Source: Leucobacter exalbidus
GTDB taxonomy: Bacteria; Actinomycetota; Actinomycetes; Actinomycetales; Microbacteriaceae
Assembly: GCF_017834145.1 (NCBI RefSeq)
Contig: NZ_JAFIDA010000001.1
Span: forward strand, 1,612,001-1,676,000
DNA: 64,000 nt
Reading direction: 5' to 3'
Below the pieces are notes generated by a model. That model made no database searches. It was not told the DNA's origin and was given only the letters and a program-made list of their open reading frames with translations. Positions 50,932-59,698 of the stretch are shown one piece after another (within the stretch, counting starts at the first letter, position 1; each line of letters begins with the position of its first letter). A program made the position numbers and the translations under genes.

Positions 50932-51414
50932 CTACCCGCGCAGCTTGAAGCGCGCGACGAGCTCTTTCACACGACTTTCGGCGCGTGCGGCGGCCCGGCC
51001 AATGCGCTCGGCTGCGGCCGCCGCCTCTTCGGGCAGCACCTCGCCGTCTTCACCGAGCTCACCGAATGAGTCGCTGGTCTCTGGGCCGTCCATGCGTTCG
51101 CCCGACTCAGAGAGGTACTCGACGGTGACTTCGGTATCGAAGCCGGCCGTTAAAAAGGGGATCACAAAGTCCTCGATCATCTCGAGTGGCTCGGCGTTCA
51201 GCGTGTAGAGACGATGTTGCCCGTCTTCGCGCACAGTGACCAGCTCTGCCTCACGCAGCACCTTCAGGTGCTTCGATACAGTAGGTTGGCTGATCTCAAG
51301 TTGCGCAACGATTTCGGACACGCTCATCTCGGCGTCCGTGCGGTGACGCTCAAGCAGCGCCTGCAGGATGTCGCGCCGCGTTTGATCGGCGATGACTCCG
51401 AAAATGTCTGGCAT
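50932..51414 (-). CDS. ArsR-like winged-helix transcriptional regulator
   Basis: A 160-residue protein. The wHTH (about 1-75) has IFGVIADQTRRDILQALLERH, SVSEIVAQLEISQPTVSKHLKVLREAELV and VREDGQHRLYTLNAEPL, an ArsR-type pattern. No ArsR metal-binding Cys cluster is seen. A C-terminal acidic linker (EDGEVLPEEAAAAAERIGRAAARAE) forms a likely helix. ATG at 51414 is preferred, since the frame to 51471 is open but lacks conserved sequence. The target is unknown; it is divergent from the potassium-uptake genes. Confidence 0.85.
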   Translation of the reverse strand: MPDIFGVIADQTRRDILQALLERHRTDAEMSVSEIVAQLEISQPTVSKHLKVLREAELVTVREDGQHRLYTLNAEPLEMIEDFVIPFLTAGFDTEVTVEYLSESGERMDGPETSDSFGELGEDGEVLPEEAAAAAERIGRAAARAESRVKELVARFKLRG

Positions 51415-51554
51415 ACCCTTAGCGTAGTCGAACCACCCTGGCTTCCCAGCTGACCGCGCCATGTGTAGCATGAAACATCGGGCTGAAGCAGGCCTTCACC
51501 CCACCAATACCACGCAAGAAATCACAGAAAGTAGTCGTAGTGAGGGCACTCAGA

Positions 51555-52979
51555 ATGAGCCGTCGCGGTACTGCCTCACTCACGCCCAAATCGTGGATCA
51601 ATGTGATGATCGAATCGTCACCCGCGCGCTTCGCACTGACGGTGTTCACCGCGCTGATTCTGGTGTGGACGGCGCTCTTGTCGCTGCCGTTTGCGTCTAG
51701 TACTGGTGAGATCACGCCGCTGGCCGATGCCCTGTTCACCGCGGTGTCGGCGATTTGTGTCACCGGGTTGTCGACGATCGACATGGCCACGCACTGGTCG
51801 CTCTTTGGCGAACTGGTGATTCTGGCTGGCCTGCAGATCGGCGGCATTGGTGTGCTCACGCTCGCCAGCATTTTGGGTCTCACAGTCACCCACCGGCTCG
51901 GGCTCAGGCAGCGACTGCTTGCCGCGGGGGACTCAAACCCGATGCGCATGGGGCGCGGCGTTTCTGAAAGCCAGGCCGTGGGCCTGGGCGAGATCGGCGG
52001 GCTGCTCGCCGCCGTCGCGACGAGCCTCATAGTGATTGAGGCGGCGCTCACGCTGCTCATCACCCCCCGGCTGATGGCTGCCGGGTATGACTTCTGGAGT
52101 GCGCTGTGGAACGGGTTCTACCTCGCAGCCTCGGCCTTCACGAACACCGGTTTTGTGCCGCTGCAGGGCGGGCTTGATCCCTTCGCGACCGACATCTACC
52201 TGCTCTCAGTGTTGGGCATTGGCGTGTTTTTGGGGGCGATCGGGTTTCCCGTCATCTTCGCCCTCTACCGTTACGTCACGGGTGGCGGCTGGCGCGCGCA
52301 CAAGCGCCTCGGCCTGCACGCCAAGCTCACCCTCACCACCACCCTCATCTTTGTAATCTTCGGCTGGCTGCTGATCGCCGGCCTCGAATGGAATAACCCC
52401 GCCACCTTTGGCAGCGAGAGCGCCGGCCAAACCGCGTTTAGTTCGCTGTACATGTCGGTGATGACCAGGTCGGGCGGGCTCGGCATCATTGATCCGCTCG
52501 AGATGAACGGCTCGACGATGCTCGTCATGGACATGCTGATGTTCGTGGGCGGCGGCTCGGCATCGACGGCTGGCGGCATCAAGGTCACCACCATCGCGGT
52601 GCTGTTTCTCGCGGCCTATGCCGAGGCGCGCGGCTACACCGACATGCAGGCGTTTGATCGCCGCATTCCTAACGAAGTGCTGCGCGTCTCAGTCTCCATT
52701 TTGATTTGGGGCGCCACCATCGTGTTGCTGTCGACGGTGGTGCTGCTGCACATGACCGGCAAGCCCCTAGACATTGTGCTCTTTGAGGTGATCTCGGCGT
52801 TTGGCACCTGTGGGTTGTCGACCGGATTGCCCGCCGAGCTGCCCGACGCCGGTAAGTATGTGCTCGCCGCCACGATGTGGGCTGGCCGTGTCGGCACCGT
52901 CACCCTGGCTTCTGCCGTAGCCGCTTCGAGTCGCTCGCGACTCTTCAGACTCCCCGAGGAAAGGCCGATCGTTGGTTGA
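51555..52979 (+). CDS. ktrB: TrkH/KtrB-family potassium uptake membrane subunit
   Basis: A 474-residue channel-like transporter. It has the usual pore repeats: TAVSAICVTGLSTID near residue 70, ASAFTNTGFVPLQGG near 205, TRSGGLGIIDP near 315 and SAFGTCGLSTGLP near 425. Each contributes a filter Gly, and multiple membrane helices lie between. It moves K+ under control of the RCK subunit encoded next. GTG at 51540 and ATG at 51555 are both possible starts. Its 3' end overlaps the RCK gene by 8 bases. Confidence 0.9.
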   Translation: MSRRGTASLTPKSWINVMIESSPARFALTVFTALILVWTALLSLPFASSTGEITPLADALFTAVSAICVTGLSTIDMATHWSLFGELVILAGLQIGGIGVLTLASILGLTVTHRLGLRQRLLAAGDSNPMRMGRGVSESQAVGLGEIGGLLAAVATSLIVIEAALTLLITPRLMAAGYDFWSALWNGFYLAASAFTNTGFVPLQGGLDPFATDIYLLSVLGIGVFLGAIGFPVIFALYRYVTGGGWRAHKRLGLHAKLTLTTTLIFVIFGWLLIAGLEWNNPATFGSESAGQTAFSSLYMSVMTRSGGLGIIDPLEMNGSTMLVMDMLMFVGGGSASTAGGIKVTTIAVLFLAAYAEARGYTDMQAFDRRIPNEVLRVSVSILIWGATIVLLSTVVLLHMTGKPLDIVLFEVISAFGTCGLSTGLPAELPDAGKYVLAATMWAGRVGTVTLASAVAASSRSRLFRLPEERPIVG

Positions 52980-53637
52980 TATTCGCAGTGATGCACCGGT
53001 AATTGTGATCGGCCTGGGGCGCTTTGGCGCCGCAACGGCTGGCCAGCTCGACCGCCAAGACCGCGAGGTACTCGTGGTCGACACCGACCCCGCCCTCGTG
53101 CAGAAGTGGGCCGACCGCGTGACCCACGCGGTGCAGGCCGACGCCCGCTCGATGGAGGCGCTAAAGCAGATCGGCGCCGATAATTTTCAGATCGCCGTCG
53201 TCGCCACCGGCGCCTCGATTGAGGCCAGCGTGCTGATCGCCGCCAACCTCGTTGACCTGGGCGTGCCCCAGATCTGGGCGAAGGCGATCTCAATGTCGCA
53301 CGGCAAGATTCTCGAGCGCATCGGCGTGAACCACGTCATCTACCCCGAGCGCGAGGCCGGCGAGCGCGTCGCCCACCTGCTCAGCGGCAGCATGCTCGAC
53401 TTCATTCAGTTCGACGATAACTACGTCATCGCGAAGATGTACCCGCCGCGCTCCATTCGCGGCCGCTCGCTCGCTGACAGCGGGGTGCGCACCCGGTACC
53501 GCGTCACCGTGGTGGGGGTGAAGACGCCCGGCGAGCCCTTCACGCACGCCACCCAAGACACCGTGGTGTCGCGGCACGACCTGATTATTGTGAGCGGCAC
53601 AGCCTCAGATGTGGAGCGTTTCGCGGCAATTGGCTAG
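52972..53637 (+). CDS. ktrA: Potassium uptake regulatory subunit, single RCK (KtrA-like)
   Basis: A 221-residue cytoplasmic protein with one RCK set: the Rossmann domain VIVIGLGRFGAATAGQLDRQ, VVDTDPALVQKWADRVTHAVQADARS and ATGASIEASVLIAANLVDLGVPQIWAKA, then a TrkA-C domain about 130-220. The length fits KtrA (about 220) and not two-repeat TrkA (about 450). It binds nucleotide and gates the partner channel. The start is TTG, overlapping the channel gene's end by 8 bases. Confidence 0.9.
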   Translation: MVDIRSDAPVIVIGLGRFGAATAGQLDRQDREVLVVDTDPALVQKWADRVTHAVQADARSMEALKQIGADNFQIAVVATGASIEASVLIAANLVDLGVPQIWAKAISMSHGKILERIGVNHVIYPEREAGERVAHLLSGSMLDFIQFDDNYVIAKMYPPRSIRGRSLADSGVRTRYRVTVVGVKTPGEPFTHATQDTVVSRHDLIIVSGTASDVERFAAIG

Positions 53638-53643
53638 CGGCGC

Positions 53644-53656
53644 TACGCTCGAGGCA
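53644..53656 (+). promoter_or_regulatory. -10 box with TetR start codon at +1 (leaderless candidate)
   Basis: TACGCT at 53644-53649 ends 6 bases before the ATG at 53656, the leaderless spacing also seen before aspS. Confidence 0.35.
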
Positions 53657-54201
53657 TGAACGATGCAGCGGGCCGCACCGCCCTTCTTCGCGCCACCATC
53701 GTGGTGGTGGCCGCGGGCGGCCTGCGGGCCCTCACGTACCGGGCCGTCGCCGCTGAGGCTGGGGTGTCGCACGGTCTCGTGCGGCACCACTTCGGGTCGC
53801 GCGATCAGCTGATCGCCGACGCGATGGAGTTTGCGATCGGCGAGAGCCTGGCGGGCTCGAACATGGTGCTCGCGATCGACAGCGTCGCCGATTTTGCCGC
53901 CGGCATCGAGTCGCTTGCGGCGCGCGAAAGCGAGATCCAGTCGTTTCAGTACGAGCTGCTGCTCGAGTCACGTCGCCGCCCCGAGCTGCACCATCTCGCC
54001 GATCAGCACTACCGTGCTTACCGCGCCGCGATCATCTCTCAGCTGGGCAACCTCGGCGTCGTCGACGAAGAACTCGTTGATCTGGTGTGGTTTACCCTCG
54101 ACGGCATTGTGTTCAAGCAGCTCGTCTCCCCGGGCGAAGCTGCCCCGGCCCTGCGCCTCGTGCGCTCGCTCATCGAGCGGGCTGCGGGCGCTCGCGACTG
54201 A
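53656..54201 (+). CDS. TetR-family transcriptional regulator
   Basis: A 181-residue TetR protein. The N-terminal HTH reads TALLRATIVVVAAGGLRALTYRAVAAEAGVSHGLVRHHFGSRDQLIADAMEFAI. The C-terminal ligand-binding part has ESLAARESEIQSFQYELLLESRRRPELHH. It lies 179 bases upstream of the amine-oxidising genes and immediately upstream of an 18-bp palindrome lying in their promoter, so it is the natural repressor candidate. A -10 box with leaderless spacing precedes its ATG. Confidence 0.88.
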   Translation: MNDAAGRTALLRATIVVVAAGGLRALTYRAVAAEAGVSHGLVRHHFGSRDQLIADAMEFAIGESLAGSNMVLAIDSVADFAAGIESLAARESEIQSFQYELLLESRRRPELHHLADQHYRAYRAAIISQLGNLGVVDEELVDLVWFTLDGIVFKQLVSPGEAAPALRLVRSLIERAAGARD

Positions 54202-54277
54202 TCCGGAGCTGCGGCACCCCACCCCGCCTGCGCCGCAATCGGAGCCCCGGTCGCCGAAATAAGTTTCGCGATCCAGC

Positions 54278-54306
54278 TTGACTATCCATTTGGATAGTTT
54301 TAGGCT
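54278..54306 (+). promoter_or_regulatory. Promoter with 18-bp palindromic operator upstream of the amine-oxidase genes
   Basis: TTGACT (54278-54283) and TAGGCT (54301-54306) are exactly 17 bases apart. The perfect palindrome ACTATCCATTTGGATAGT (54281-54298) lies between them, where bound protein would block RNA polymerase. The adjacent TetR gene is the likely source of the repressor. Confidence 0.75.
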
Positions 54307-54380
54307 GGCGCTACTTCGAGGCACTGATGCCCCGACACCCAGCGGCGTCGCCGGGTGACCTGCCGAAGGGACACGCAGCC

Positions 54381-55511
54381 GTGCCAAACACCCAGATCGA
54401 TTTTCTCTACCTCAGCGAACCCGACATGATTCGGGCCGGGGTCACCGATATGCCCGCCTGCGTCGACGAGATGACCAGCATGCTCGAGCTCTTCGCGCGC
54501 GGCGACTACCGCATGGCTGGCGCCGACAACAACTCCCACGGCGCCCAGCTCTCATTCCCCGATACCGCGACGTTCCCCGGCATGCCCATCGCGGGCCCGG
54601 ATCGCCGCTTCATGGCAATGCCCGCCTACCTCGGCGGTGACTACCAAATGACCGGCTGCAAATGGTACGGCTCAAACGCGGCCAACAAACAGCGCGGCCT
54701 GCCCCGCTCGATTCTGATGTTCACGCTCAACGACACCGACACCGGGGCGCCGCTCGCCCTGATGTCAGCGAACCTGCTCAGCGCGTACCGCACGGGCGCG
54801 ATCCCCGGGGTGGGCGCACGGTTCTTGGCGCGCGAAGACGCGCAGGTCGTGGGCATCGTGGGCCCCGGGCCCATGAACCGCACCTCGCTCGAGGCATTCA
54901 TGGCTGTGCGGCCCGGCATCACCCACGTCAAGGTGGCGGGGCGCAGCCAGACCGGCATCGACACCTTCATCACGTGGGCACGTGACGCCTTTCCCCAGAT
55001 CGTTACCATCGAGCAGGTCGCCGATATGGAGGCCGCGGTGCGCGATTCAGACATCGTGAGCATCGCGGTGCCGAGCGATGTTGGCTCGCAGAACTACCCT
55101 CACGTCGAAAACGAGTGGGTGAAACCGGGCGCGTTCATCTGCTGCTCTGCGCACCTCTCGATCGGCGAATCACTCGTGCAGCGCGCACGCCACGTCGCCG
55201 ACGCCCGCAAGATCTACCAGGCCTGGGCCGAAGAGCTCCCGTCGCCCGTGCACGAGCTCGTGGGTCTGTGGGGCATGGCCATCGTCGACCGCATCGCTGA
55301 CGGCCGCATGGCCCCCGAGCAGCTTGAAGACCTCGGTGAGATCATCGGCGGGAAAGCCCCGGGGCGCACCCACGACGACGAGGTGTTCATCTACTCGGTG
55401 GGCGGCATGCCCGTCGAAGACGTTGCCTGGGCCACCCACGTCTACCGCAACGCGGTCGAACGCGGCATCGGCACCTCGCTCAACCTATGGGAGACGCCAG
55501 CGCTCGCCTAG
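54381..55511 (+). CDS. Ornithine cyclodeaminase/mu-crystallin-like protein (tyramine oxidase subunit B type)
   Basis: A 376-residue protein of the OCD/mu-crystallin fold. It has FLYLSEPDMIRAGVTDMPACV at the start, AMPAYLGGDYQMTGCKWYGSN, MSANLLSAYRTGAIPGVGARFLA and a nucleotide-binding stretch AQVVGIVGPGPMNRTSLEAFM. The name tyramine oxidase subunit B is used for close relatives, but the biochemistry is not read from the sequence. GTG at 54381 is chosen because AAGGGA lies 9 bases upstream; an ATG at 54327 extends without conserved sequence. It is 57 bases upstream of a flavin amine oxidase, and both are probably regulated by the TetR protein. Confidence 0.82.
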   Translation: MPNTQIDFLYLSEPDMIRAGVTDMPACVDEMTSMLELFARGDYRMAGADNNSHGAQLSFPDTATFPGMPIAGPDRRFMAMPAYLGGDYQMTGCKWYGSNAANKQRGLPRSILMFTLNDTDTGAPLALMSANLLSAYRTGAIPGVGARFLAREDAQVVGIVGPGPMNRTSLEAFMAVRPGITHVKVAGRSQTGIDTFITWARDAFPQIVTIEQVADMEAAVRDSDIVSIAVPSDVGSQNYPHVENEWVKPGAFICCSAHLSIGESLVQRARHVADARKIYQAWAEELPSPVHELVGLWGMAIVDRIADGRMAPEQLEDLGEIIGGKAPGRTHDDEVFIYSVGGMPVEDVAWATHVYRNAVERGIGTSLNLWETPALA

Positions 55512-55568
55512 CGTGCGCGCCTGATCCCCCATTTTTGACCACCGCACCACCCAGCCAGAGAGAACCCC

Positions 55569-56741
55569 ATGAATATTCAGAACACTGATGTGCTCGTTAT
55601 CGGCGCCGGCAGCGTCGGCTCGATGGCCCTGTGGCAGCTGAGCAAGCGCGAGGGCCTCGACGTTGTCGGTATTGAGCAGTACGGCCGCGTGCACACGCAC
55701 GGCTCGTACGTGGGTGAGTCACGCGTGTTTCGCACCGCCGTGCACGAGGGCGGCACCTATGTGCCCATGATTCAGCGCGCCCGCACGCTCTGGCGTGAGC
55801 TCGAAGCCGAGTCGGGCCGCAATATCTACGCCGAGGTGGGCTGCCTGTCGATCGCCCCAGAGGGGTTCGCTGATTTCACGACCGCGCTCGGCACCGTGCG
55901 CGACTTCGATCTCAAGCACCGCACGCTCGACACCGAAGAGCTGCGCCGCGAATACCCCCAGCACCGCATCCAAGACGGTGACGTGGGCCTGCTCGATGCG
56001 CACGGCGGTGGGCTGCGCCCCGAGGTCGCCGTGATGAGCGCGCTGAAGATCGCCGAGGCGAACGGCGCCCGGCTGTTCTTCAATACCTCGGTGATCGATG
56101 TCGAAGAACGCCCCAACGGCGTCATGGTGCGCACCACCCAGGGTGCGTGGCTCGCGCAGCGCGTCGTCGTCGCATCGGGATCATGGTCTTCGAGGCTGTC
56201 ACCCGAGCTCGACGACCTGCTGCGGCTGCAAGTGCTCGGGCTGACCTGGTTCATGCCCGAACGCCCCGAACTCTTCGTGCCCGAGCGTTTCCCCGCGTTC
56301 TTGCGCGATGTGGGATCGGTGCACTTCTTCGGCGCCCCCAGCTTCGATGGGTACGCGTTCAAGGCGTGCACGAACCCCGAGTGGCCCGTCTATCGTGACG
56401 TCGCCGATGTGCCCAAGCATCACACGCGTGAGGAGCTCATCAAGATCGGGCAGCGCGCCGCTGAGCTCTTCGACGGCATCAATCCCGAGCCGGTGCGCGA
56501 GAGCGTGCACCACTGTGCGTACACCCCCGACCGCCTGCCGGTCGTGGATCGCAACGATTCTGGCCGCGTCATCACCATCGCCGGGTTGTCTGGCCACGGC
56601 TTCAAGTTCGTGCCGCAGCTGGGCGAGTGGGCCGCGCAGCTCGTCGCAGGCGAAGACACCACCATTGACCCGCGCTTCGCGCTGGCGGCGCACATGGAGC
56701 GCCTGGCCGTCACCGGCCCCTACACCGGAGGCGGGCACTAG
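55569..56741 (+). CDS. FAD-dependent amine oxidase (N-methyltryptophan/sarcosine oxidase-like)
   Basis: A 390-residue flavoprotein of the MSOX/SolA type. The FAD fold is VLVIGAGSVGSMALWQLSKR, then GSYVGESRVFRTAVHEGG, with substrate-side SVHFFGAPSFDGYAFKACTN. The covalent-flavin Cys region is read as SVHHCAYTPDRLPVVDR, followed by IAGLSGHGFKFVPQLGEWAAQL near the C-terminus. Such enzymes oxidise N-methyl or other amines and release H2O2. It stands with the OCD-like gene under one promoter and converges on the lipoprotein gene. Confidence 0.87.
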   Translation: MNIQNTDVLVIGAGSVGSMALWQLSKREGLDVVGIEQYGRVHTHGSYVGESRVFRTAVHEGGTYVPMIQRARTLWRELEAESGRNIYAEVGCLSIAPEGFADFTTALGTVRDFDLKHRTLDTEELRREYPQHRIQDGDVGLLDAHGGGLRPEVAVMSALKIAEANGARLFFNTSVIDVEERPNGVMVRTTQGAWLAQRVVVASGSWSSRLSPELDDLLRLQVLGLTWFMPERPELFVPERFPAFLRDVGSVHFFGAPSFDGYAFKACTNPEWPVYRDVADVPKHHTREELIKIGQRAAELFDGINPEPVRESVHHCAYTPDRLPVVDRNDSGRVITIAGLSGHGFKFVPQLGEWAAQLVAGEDTTIDPRFALAAHMERLAVTGPYTGGGH

Positions 56742-56755
56742 CTATCTGGGGGCGG

Positions 56756-57256
56756 CTACTTCGTGACGCCGCCGAGGCCGATGTGCCACACGGCACCGCG
56801 CGGCGCATCCACCACTTCGATGGTGATCACCGGGCCGACCGGAATCTGGCGCTCAAACAGCTGCTGCGCGACGAAGTCTTCGCCCTCGGCTGCGCACTCG
56901 AGCGCCGCTTTCGCGCCCCCGATTACCCGCACGATCGCAAACCCGTCGGCGCCAGAGCACGCCCCCACGATCGTCAGCGGTCTATCGCGCGACGTCAGCC
57001 CAAACTCACTACGAGCGGGAGCACCTCCGGCGTCTTCGTCGGGGCCACCCGAAAAGCTGCCCTGCGGCTCAGTCTGGCTTGCGGCGAGCTCGGCGTCGAC
57101 GACGGCCGTGAGCGCTTCCTCTCGCTCGGCAGCCGTCGCTTGATCCATCACCTCGACGGGGGCGGGTTCGGCTGCGGCGCATCCGGTCAGGGCAACGAGC
57201 CCCGCGGTCGCCGCGATCAGTGCAGCGGGAATTAAGGAGCGCGCGGTCGCAAACAT
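56756..57256 (-). CDS. Putative lipoprotein of unknown function
   Basis: A 166-residue protein with a signal peptide and lipobox (VALTGCAAAEP; Cys near residue 26), so it is probably lipid-anchored outside the membrane. The mature part is acidic and Ala/Glu-rich at first, then has FGLTSRDRPLTIVGACSGADGFAIVRVIGG and PVGPVITIEVVDAPRGAVW, a small beta-rich region with two more Cys. I recognise no family. It is divergent from the ABC transporter genes. Confidence 0.75.
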   Translation of the reverse strand: MFATARSLIPAALIAATAGLVALTGCAAAEPAPVEVMDQATAAEREEALTAVVDAELAASQTEPQGSFSGGPDEDAGGAPARSEFGLTSRDRPLTIVGACSGADGFAIVRVIGGAKAALECAAEGEDFVAQQLFERQIPVGPVITIEVVDAPRGAVWHIGLGGVTK

Positions 57257-57318
57257 AGCTGCAGTCTAACGATGGCGTGCGTGGCTCGCAGGGCGCGACC
57301 GCCGGTTTGTTATGGTCC

Positions 57319-57338
57319 TAACTACAGCCCAATAGTTA
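57319..57338 (+). promoter_or_regulatory. Inverted repeat TAACTA-N8-TAGTTA before the ABC transporter genes
   Basis: A perfect 6-bp inverted repeat with 8-base spacer, 17 bases upstream of the GTG start at 57356 and just before its GAGAGGGAG Shine-Dalgarno. The form is like GntR/YtrA-type operators of such ABC pairs, but no GntR gene is next to it. Confidence 0.5.
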
Positions 57339-57355
57339 TCAGAGAGGGAGGCACC

Positions 57356-58312
57356 GTGTCACACGCTATCGAGGTCTCACACCTCAGCAAATCGTTTGGG
57401 GAGGTGCACGCCGTACGCGACCTCAACTTCACCGCGCAGCCAGGGAGGGTCACCGGGTTTCTCGGCCCCAACGGCTCGGGTAAAACCACCACGCTGAGTA
57501 TGCTGCTCGGCCTCGCCCACCCCGATGCGGGCACCGCCACCATCGGCGGCATGCCGTATGCACAGCTCGACCGCCCGGCCCTCACCGTGGGCGCCGCGCT
57601 CTCGGCCAACTTTCACGCCGCGCACACCGGCCGTGCGCACCTCGACATTGCGCGCCGGGCCATCGGCGCCCCCGAGACCCGCGTCGCCGAGGTACTCGGG
57701 CTCGTCGGTCTCAGCGATTCGGCAAATCGCAAGGCGGGCGGCTACTCGCTCGGCATGCGCCAGCGCCTCGCCCTCGCTACGGCCCTGCTCGGCGACCCCG
57801 ATGTGCTCGTGCTCGATGAACCGGTCAACGGGCTCGACCCCGAGGGCATCCGTTGGATTCGACTGTTTCTGCGCCACCTCGCCAGCGAGGGCAAAACTGT
57901 GTTGTTGTCATCGCATCTACTCAGCGAGGCTCAGCACACCGTCGACGACCTCGTCGTGATTCGCCGCGGCGAACTGATGTTCGCAGGGCCCTTAAATGAC
58001 CTGCAGAGCGGCGCCCGCACGGTGTTTGTGAACACCGCAGCCGAGCATCGCGCGGCGCTGGTGGCCGCGCTCACCGCAGCCGGCGGCACCGTCGGCACCG
58101 AGTGGGGCAAACGCCGTCACGCAGCGGAGCCCGTCATTTCGACGGCCCCGATCGGGGTCACCGGCCTCGACGCCGACCAGGTGGGGCTGATCGCGTTCGC
58201 AGCGGGGGTCGCGTTGTCACACCTCAGCGCCCCCGAAGCCGAGCTCGAGCTCAGCTTCCTCGAACTCACCGGCGACGCGGCCGATACGGTCGCTGAAGGA
58301 GCCCGCTCATGA
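57356..58312 (+). CDS. ABC transporter ATP-binding protein (ABC-2 type)
   Basis: A 318-residue ATPase. Walker A is GPNGSGKTTTLSMLLGL, the signature region reads GYSLGMRQRLALATALL, Walker B is VLVLDEPVNGLDPEG and the H-loop is VLLSSHLLSE. The C-terminal 100 residues form the extension common in bacitracin/antibiotic-type exporters. The start is GTG with GAGAGGGAG upstream. It overlaps the permease by 4 bases. The exported substrate is unknown. Confidence 0.9.
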   Translation: MSHAIEVSHLSKSFGEVHAVRDLNFTAQPGRVTGFLGPNGSGKTTTLSMLLGLAHPDAGTATIGGMPYAQLDRPALTVGAALSANFHAAHTGRAHLDIARRAIGAPETRVAEVLGLVGLSDSANRKAGGYSLGMRQRLALATALLGDPDVLVLDEPVNGLDPEGIRWIRLFLRHLASEGKTVLLSSHLLSEAQHTVDDLVVIRRGELMFAGPLNDLQSGARTVFVNTAAEHRAALVAALTAAGGTVGTEWGKRRHAAEPVISTAPIGVTGLDADQVGLIAFAAGVALSHLSAPEAELELSFLELTGDAADTVAEGARS

Positions 58313-59151
58313 GCCGTCTGACCCGCAGTCTGTCAGCCGAGGCCCGCAAGGTGCGGGCTACCAAGCTGTGGTGGATCCTCGCGCTCGTGATCGCCGTCTA
58401 CTCAGCGATGATGGCGGCCGTGTTCGTGTTCATTTTTGGTGAGATGGGCGACATGGCCGACCTGGGCGGCCAGTCCCCTGCGTTCTCGTCCCAGATCATC
58501 GCCAACCTCGTCTACTCGGCAGTGGCGTCATTTGGCTATGTGGTGCCATTACTCTTTGGCGCGCTCGTCGCGACCGGCGAGCTGCGGCATCGCACGCTCG
58601 CGCTCGCATTTCTCCATGAGCCCCGCCGCGGCATCGTGCTCGCCAGCAAAACCATCACCGTGTTTGTGGTGGGGCTTGCGCTCGGTATCGCCGGTTTGCT
58701 CGGCGCAATCGCGGCTTCACTGCCCGTGTTTGTCACCACTGACGGCGATCCGATGCTGGGCACCGGCGACACCTGGGCGATCTTTGCCCGCACCATCGTG
58801 GCGATGGGGCTCTGGGCGATCCTGGGCATGGGCGTCGGAGTGCTGGTCAAGAACCAAGCCTTCGCGATCGTCATCACACTCGTGTTCACCCAGTTCGTTG
58901 AACCGGTCGCGCGCATGGGCGCCCAGTTTTGGGAGTGGAGCGCGCAGGTCGCGAAGTTCTTGCCCGGAGCCGCAAGCGATGCGTTTGTGGGCGCGAGCCT
59001 GATGAATAATCTGTCGGCGCTTGACCCATCGGCGGCTGGGGCTAGCTCGGCTTCCCTGGGCATCTGGGCTGGCTTCGCCGTGCTCGCGGCCTACGCCGCC
59101 GTGGCTACGCTGGCCGGTTGGGCGCTGCGCTGGCGCGGCGATGTCGAATAG
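58309..59151 (+). CDS. ABC-2 type transporter permease
   Basis: A 280-residue membrane protein with about six hydrophobic segments (WWILALVIAVYSAMMAAVFVF, YVVPLLFGALVATGELRHRTL, VFVVGLALGIAGLLGAIAA, IVAMGLWAILGMGVGVLV, a C-terminal WAGFAVLAAYAAVATLAGW). GELRHRTLALAFLHEPRR is the cytoplasmic loop that meets the ATPase. It partners the ABC ATPase, with which it overlaps by 4 bases. A terminator follows. Confidence 0.88.
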   Translation: MSRLTRSLSAEARKVRATKLWWILALVIAVYSAMMAAVFVFIFGEMGDMADLGGQSPAFSSQIIANLVYSAVASFGYVVPLLFGALVATGELRHRTLALAFLHEPRRGIVLASKTITVFVVGLALGIAGLLGAIAASLPVFVTTDGDPMLGTGDTWAIFARTIVAMGLWAILGMGVGVLVKNQAFAIVITLVFTQFVEPVARMGAQFWEWSAQVAKFLPGAASDAFVGASLMNNLSALDPSAAGASSASLGIWAGFAVLAAYAAVATLAGWALRWRGDVE

Positions 59152-59169
59152 CCCGCGACACCCCAAAAG

Positions 59170-59207
59170 CTCGTCGCGCCCACCCCCTCAGGGGTGGGCG
59201 CGACGAG
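59170..59207. terminator. Bidirectional terminator after the ABC permease
   Basis: A perfect 17-bp stem (59170-59186 with 59191-59207) and 4-base loop between convergent genes, flanked by an A run on the left and TTCGTT on the right. Confidence 0.88.
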
Positions 59208-59218
59208 TTCGTTACGGC

Positions 59219-59698
59219 TTAACTCGCGGCGCGAAACTTGCGCAGCTGATCGACCACAAAGTTGTGATCATCAACCTGCGGCAGCCCCGAGACGCCGACG
59301 GTGCCGACGACGCCCACCCCATCGATTTGAATGGGAAATACCCCGCCGTTGGCGGCGATCACTGTCGGATCAAGGCGAGCATCTGCCTCGTAGAGCCGCC
59401 CCTGTGAACGAAACAGCTCACCCACCCCCAGCGACGACCGCTCAAAGTGCACCACCGAGCGTGCCTTGCGTTCAAGCCATGCATCGTTATCGGGGCTGGC
59501 TCCCGGCAGCGCAGCGTGGAATACCCGCTGCGCGCCAATCGCGATGCCAATCACGAGCGGTAGCTGCTGCGCTACGGCAGCTTCACGCATCTGCACGCCA
59601 AGCCGCCAGGCGTCGTCGCGTGTAAACGAGGCGAACCAGAGTTCGCGCTCTTCGGCTTCGATGGCAGCAAGCCGCGACTCAGTCGTCTGCTTAGCCAT
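59219..59698 (-). CDS. UPF0303/HbpS-like protein (DUF336 type)
   Basis: A 159-residue protein with LWFASFTRDDAWRLGVQMREAAVAQQLPLVIGIAIGAQRVFHAALPGASPDND and VVHFERSSLGVGELFRSQG, then FPIQIDGVGVVGTVGVSGLPQVDDHNFVVDQLRKF. This matches UPF0303 proteins, which share a fold with haem-binding HbpS; no function is established for this one. ATG 59698 overlaps the aldo/keto reductase stop by 8 bases, so it is the last gene of the sugar-acid operon. Confidence 0.85.
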   Translation of the reverse strand: MAKQTTESRLAAIEAEERELWFASFTRDDAWRLGVQMREAAVAQQLPLVIGIAIGAQRVFHAALPGASPDNDAWLERKARSVVHFERSSLGVGELFRSQGRLYEADARLDPTVIAANGGVFPIQIDGVGVVGTVGVSGLPQVDDHNFVVDQLRKFRAAS

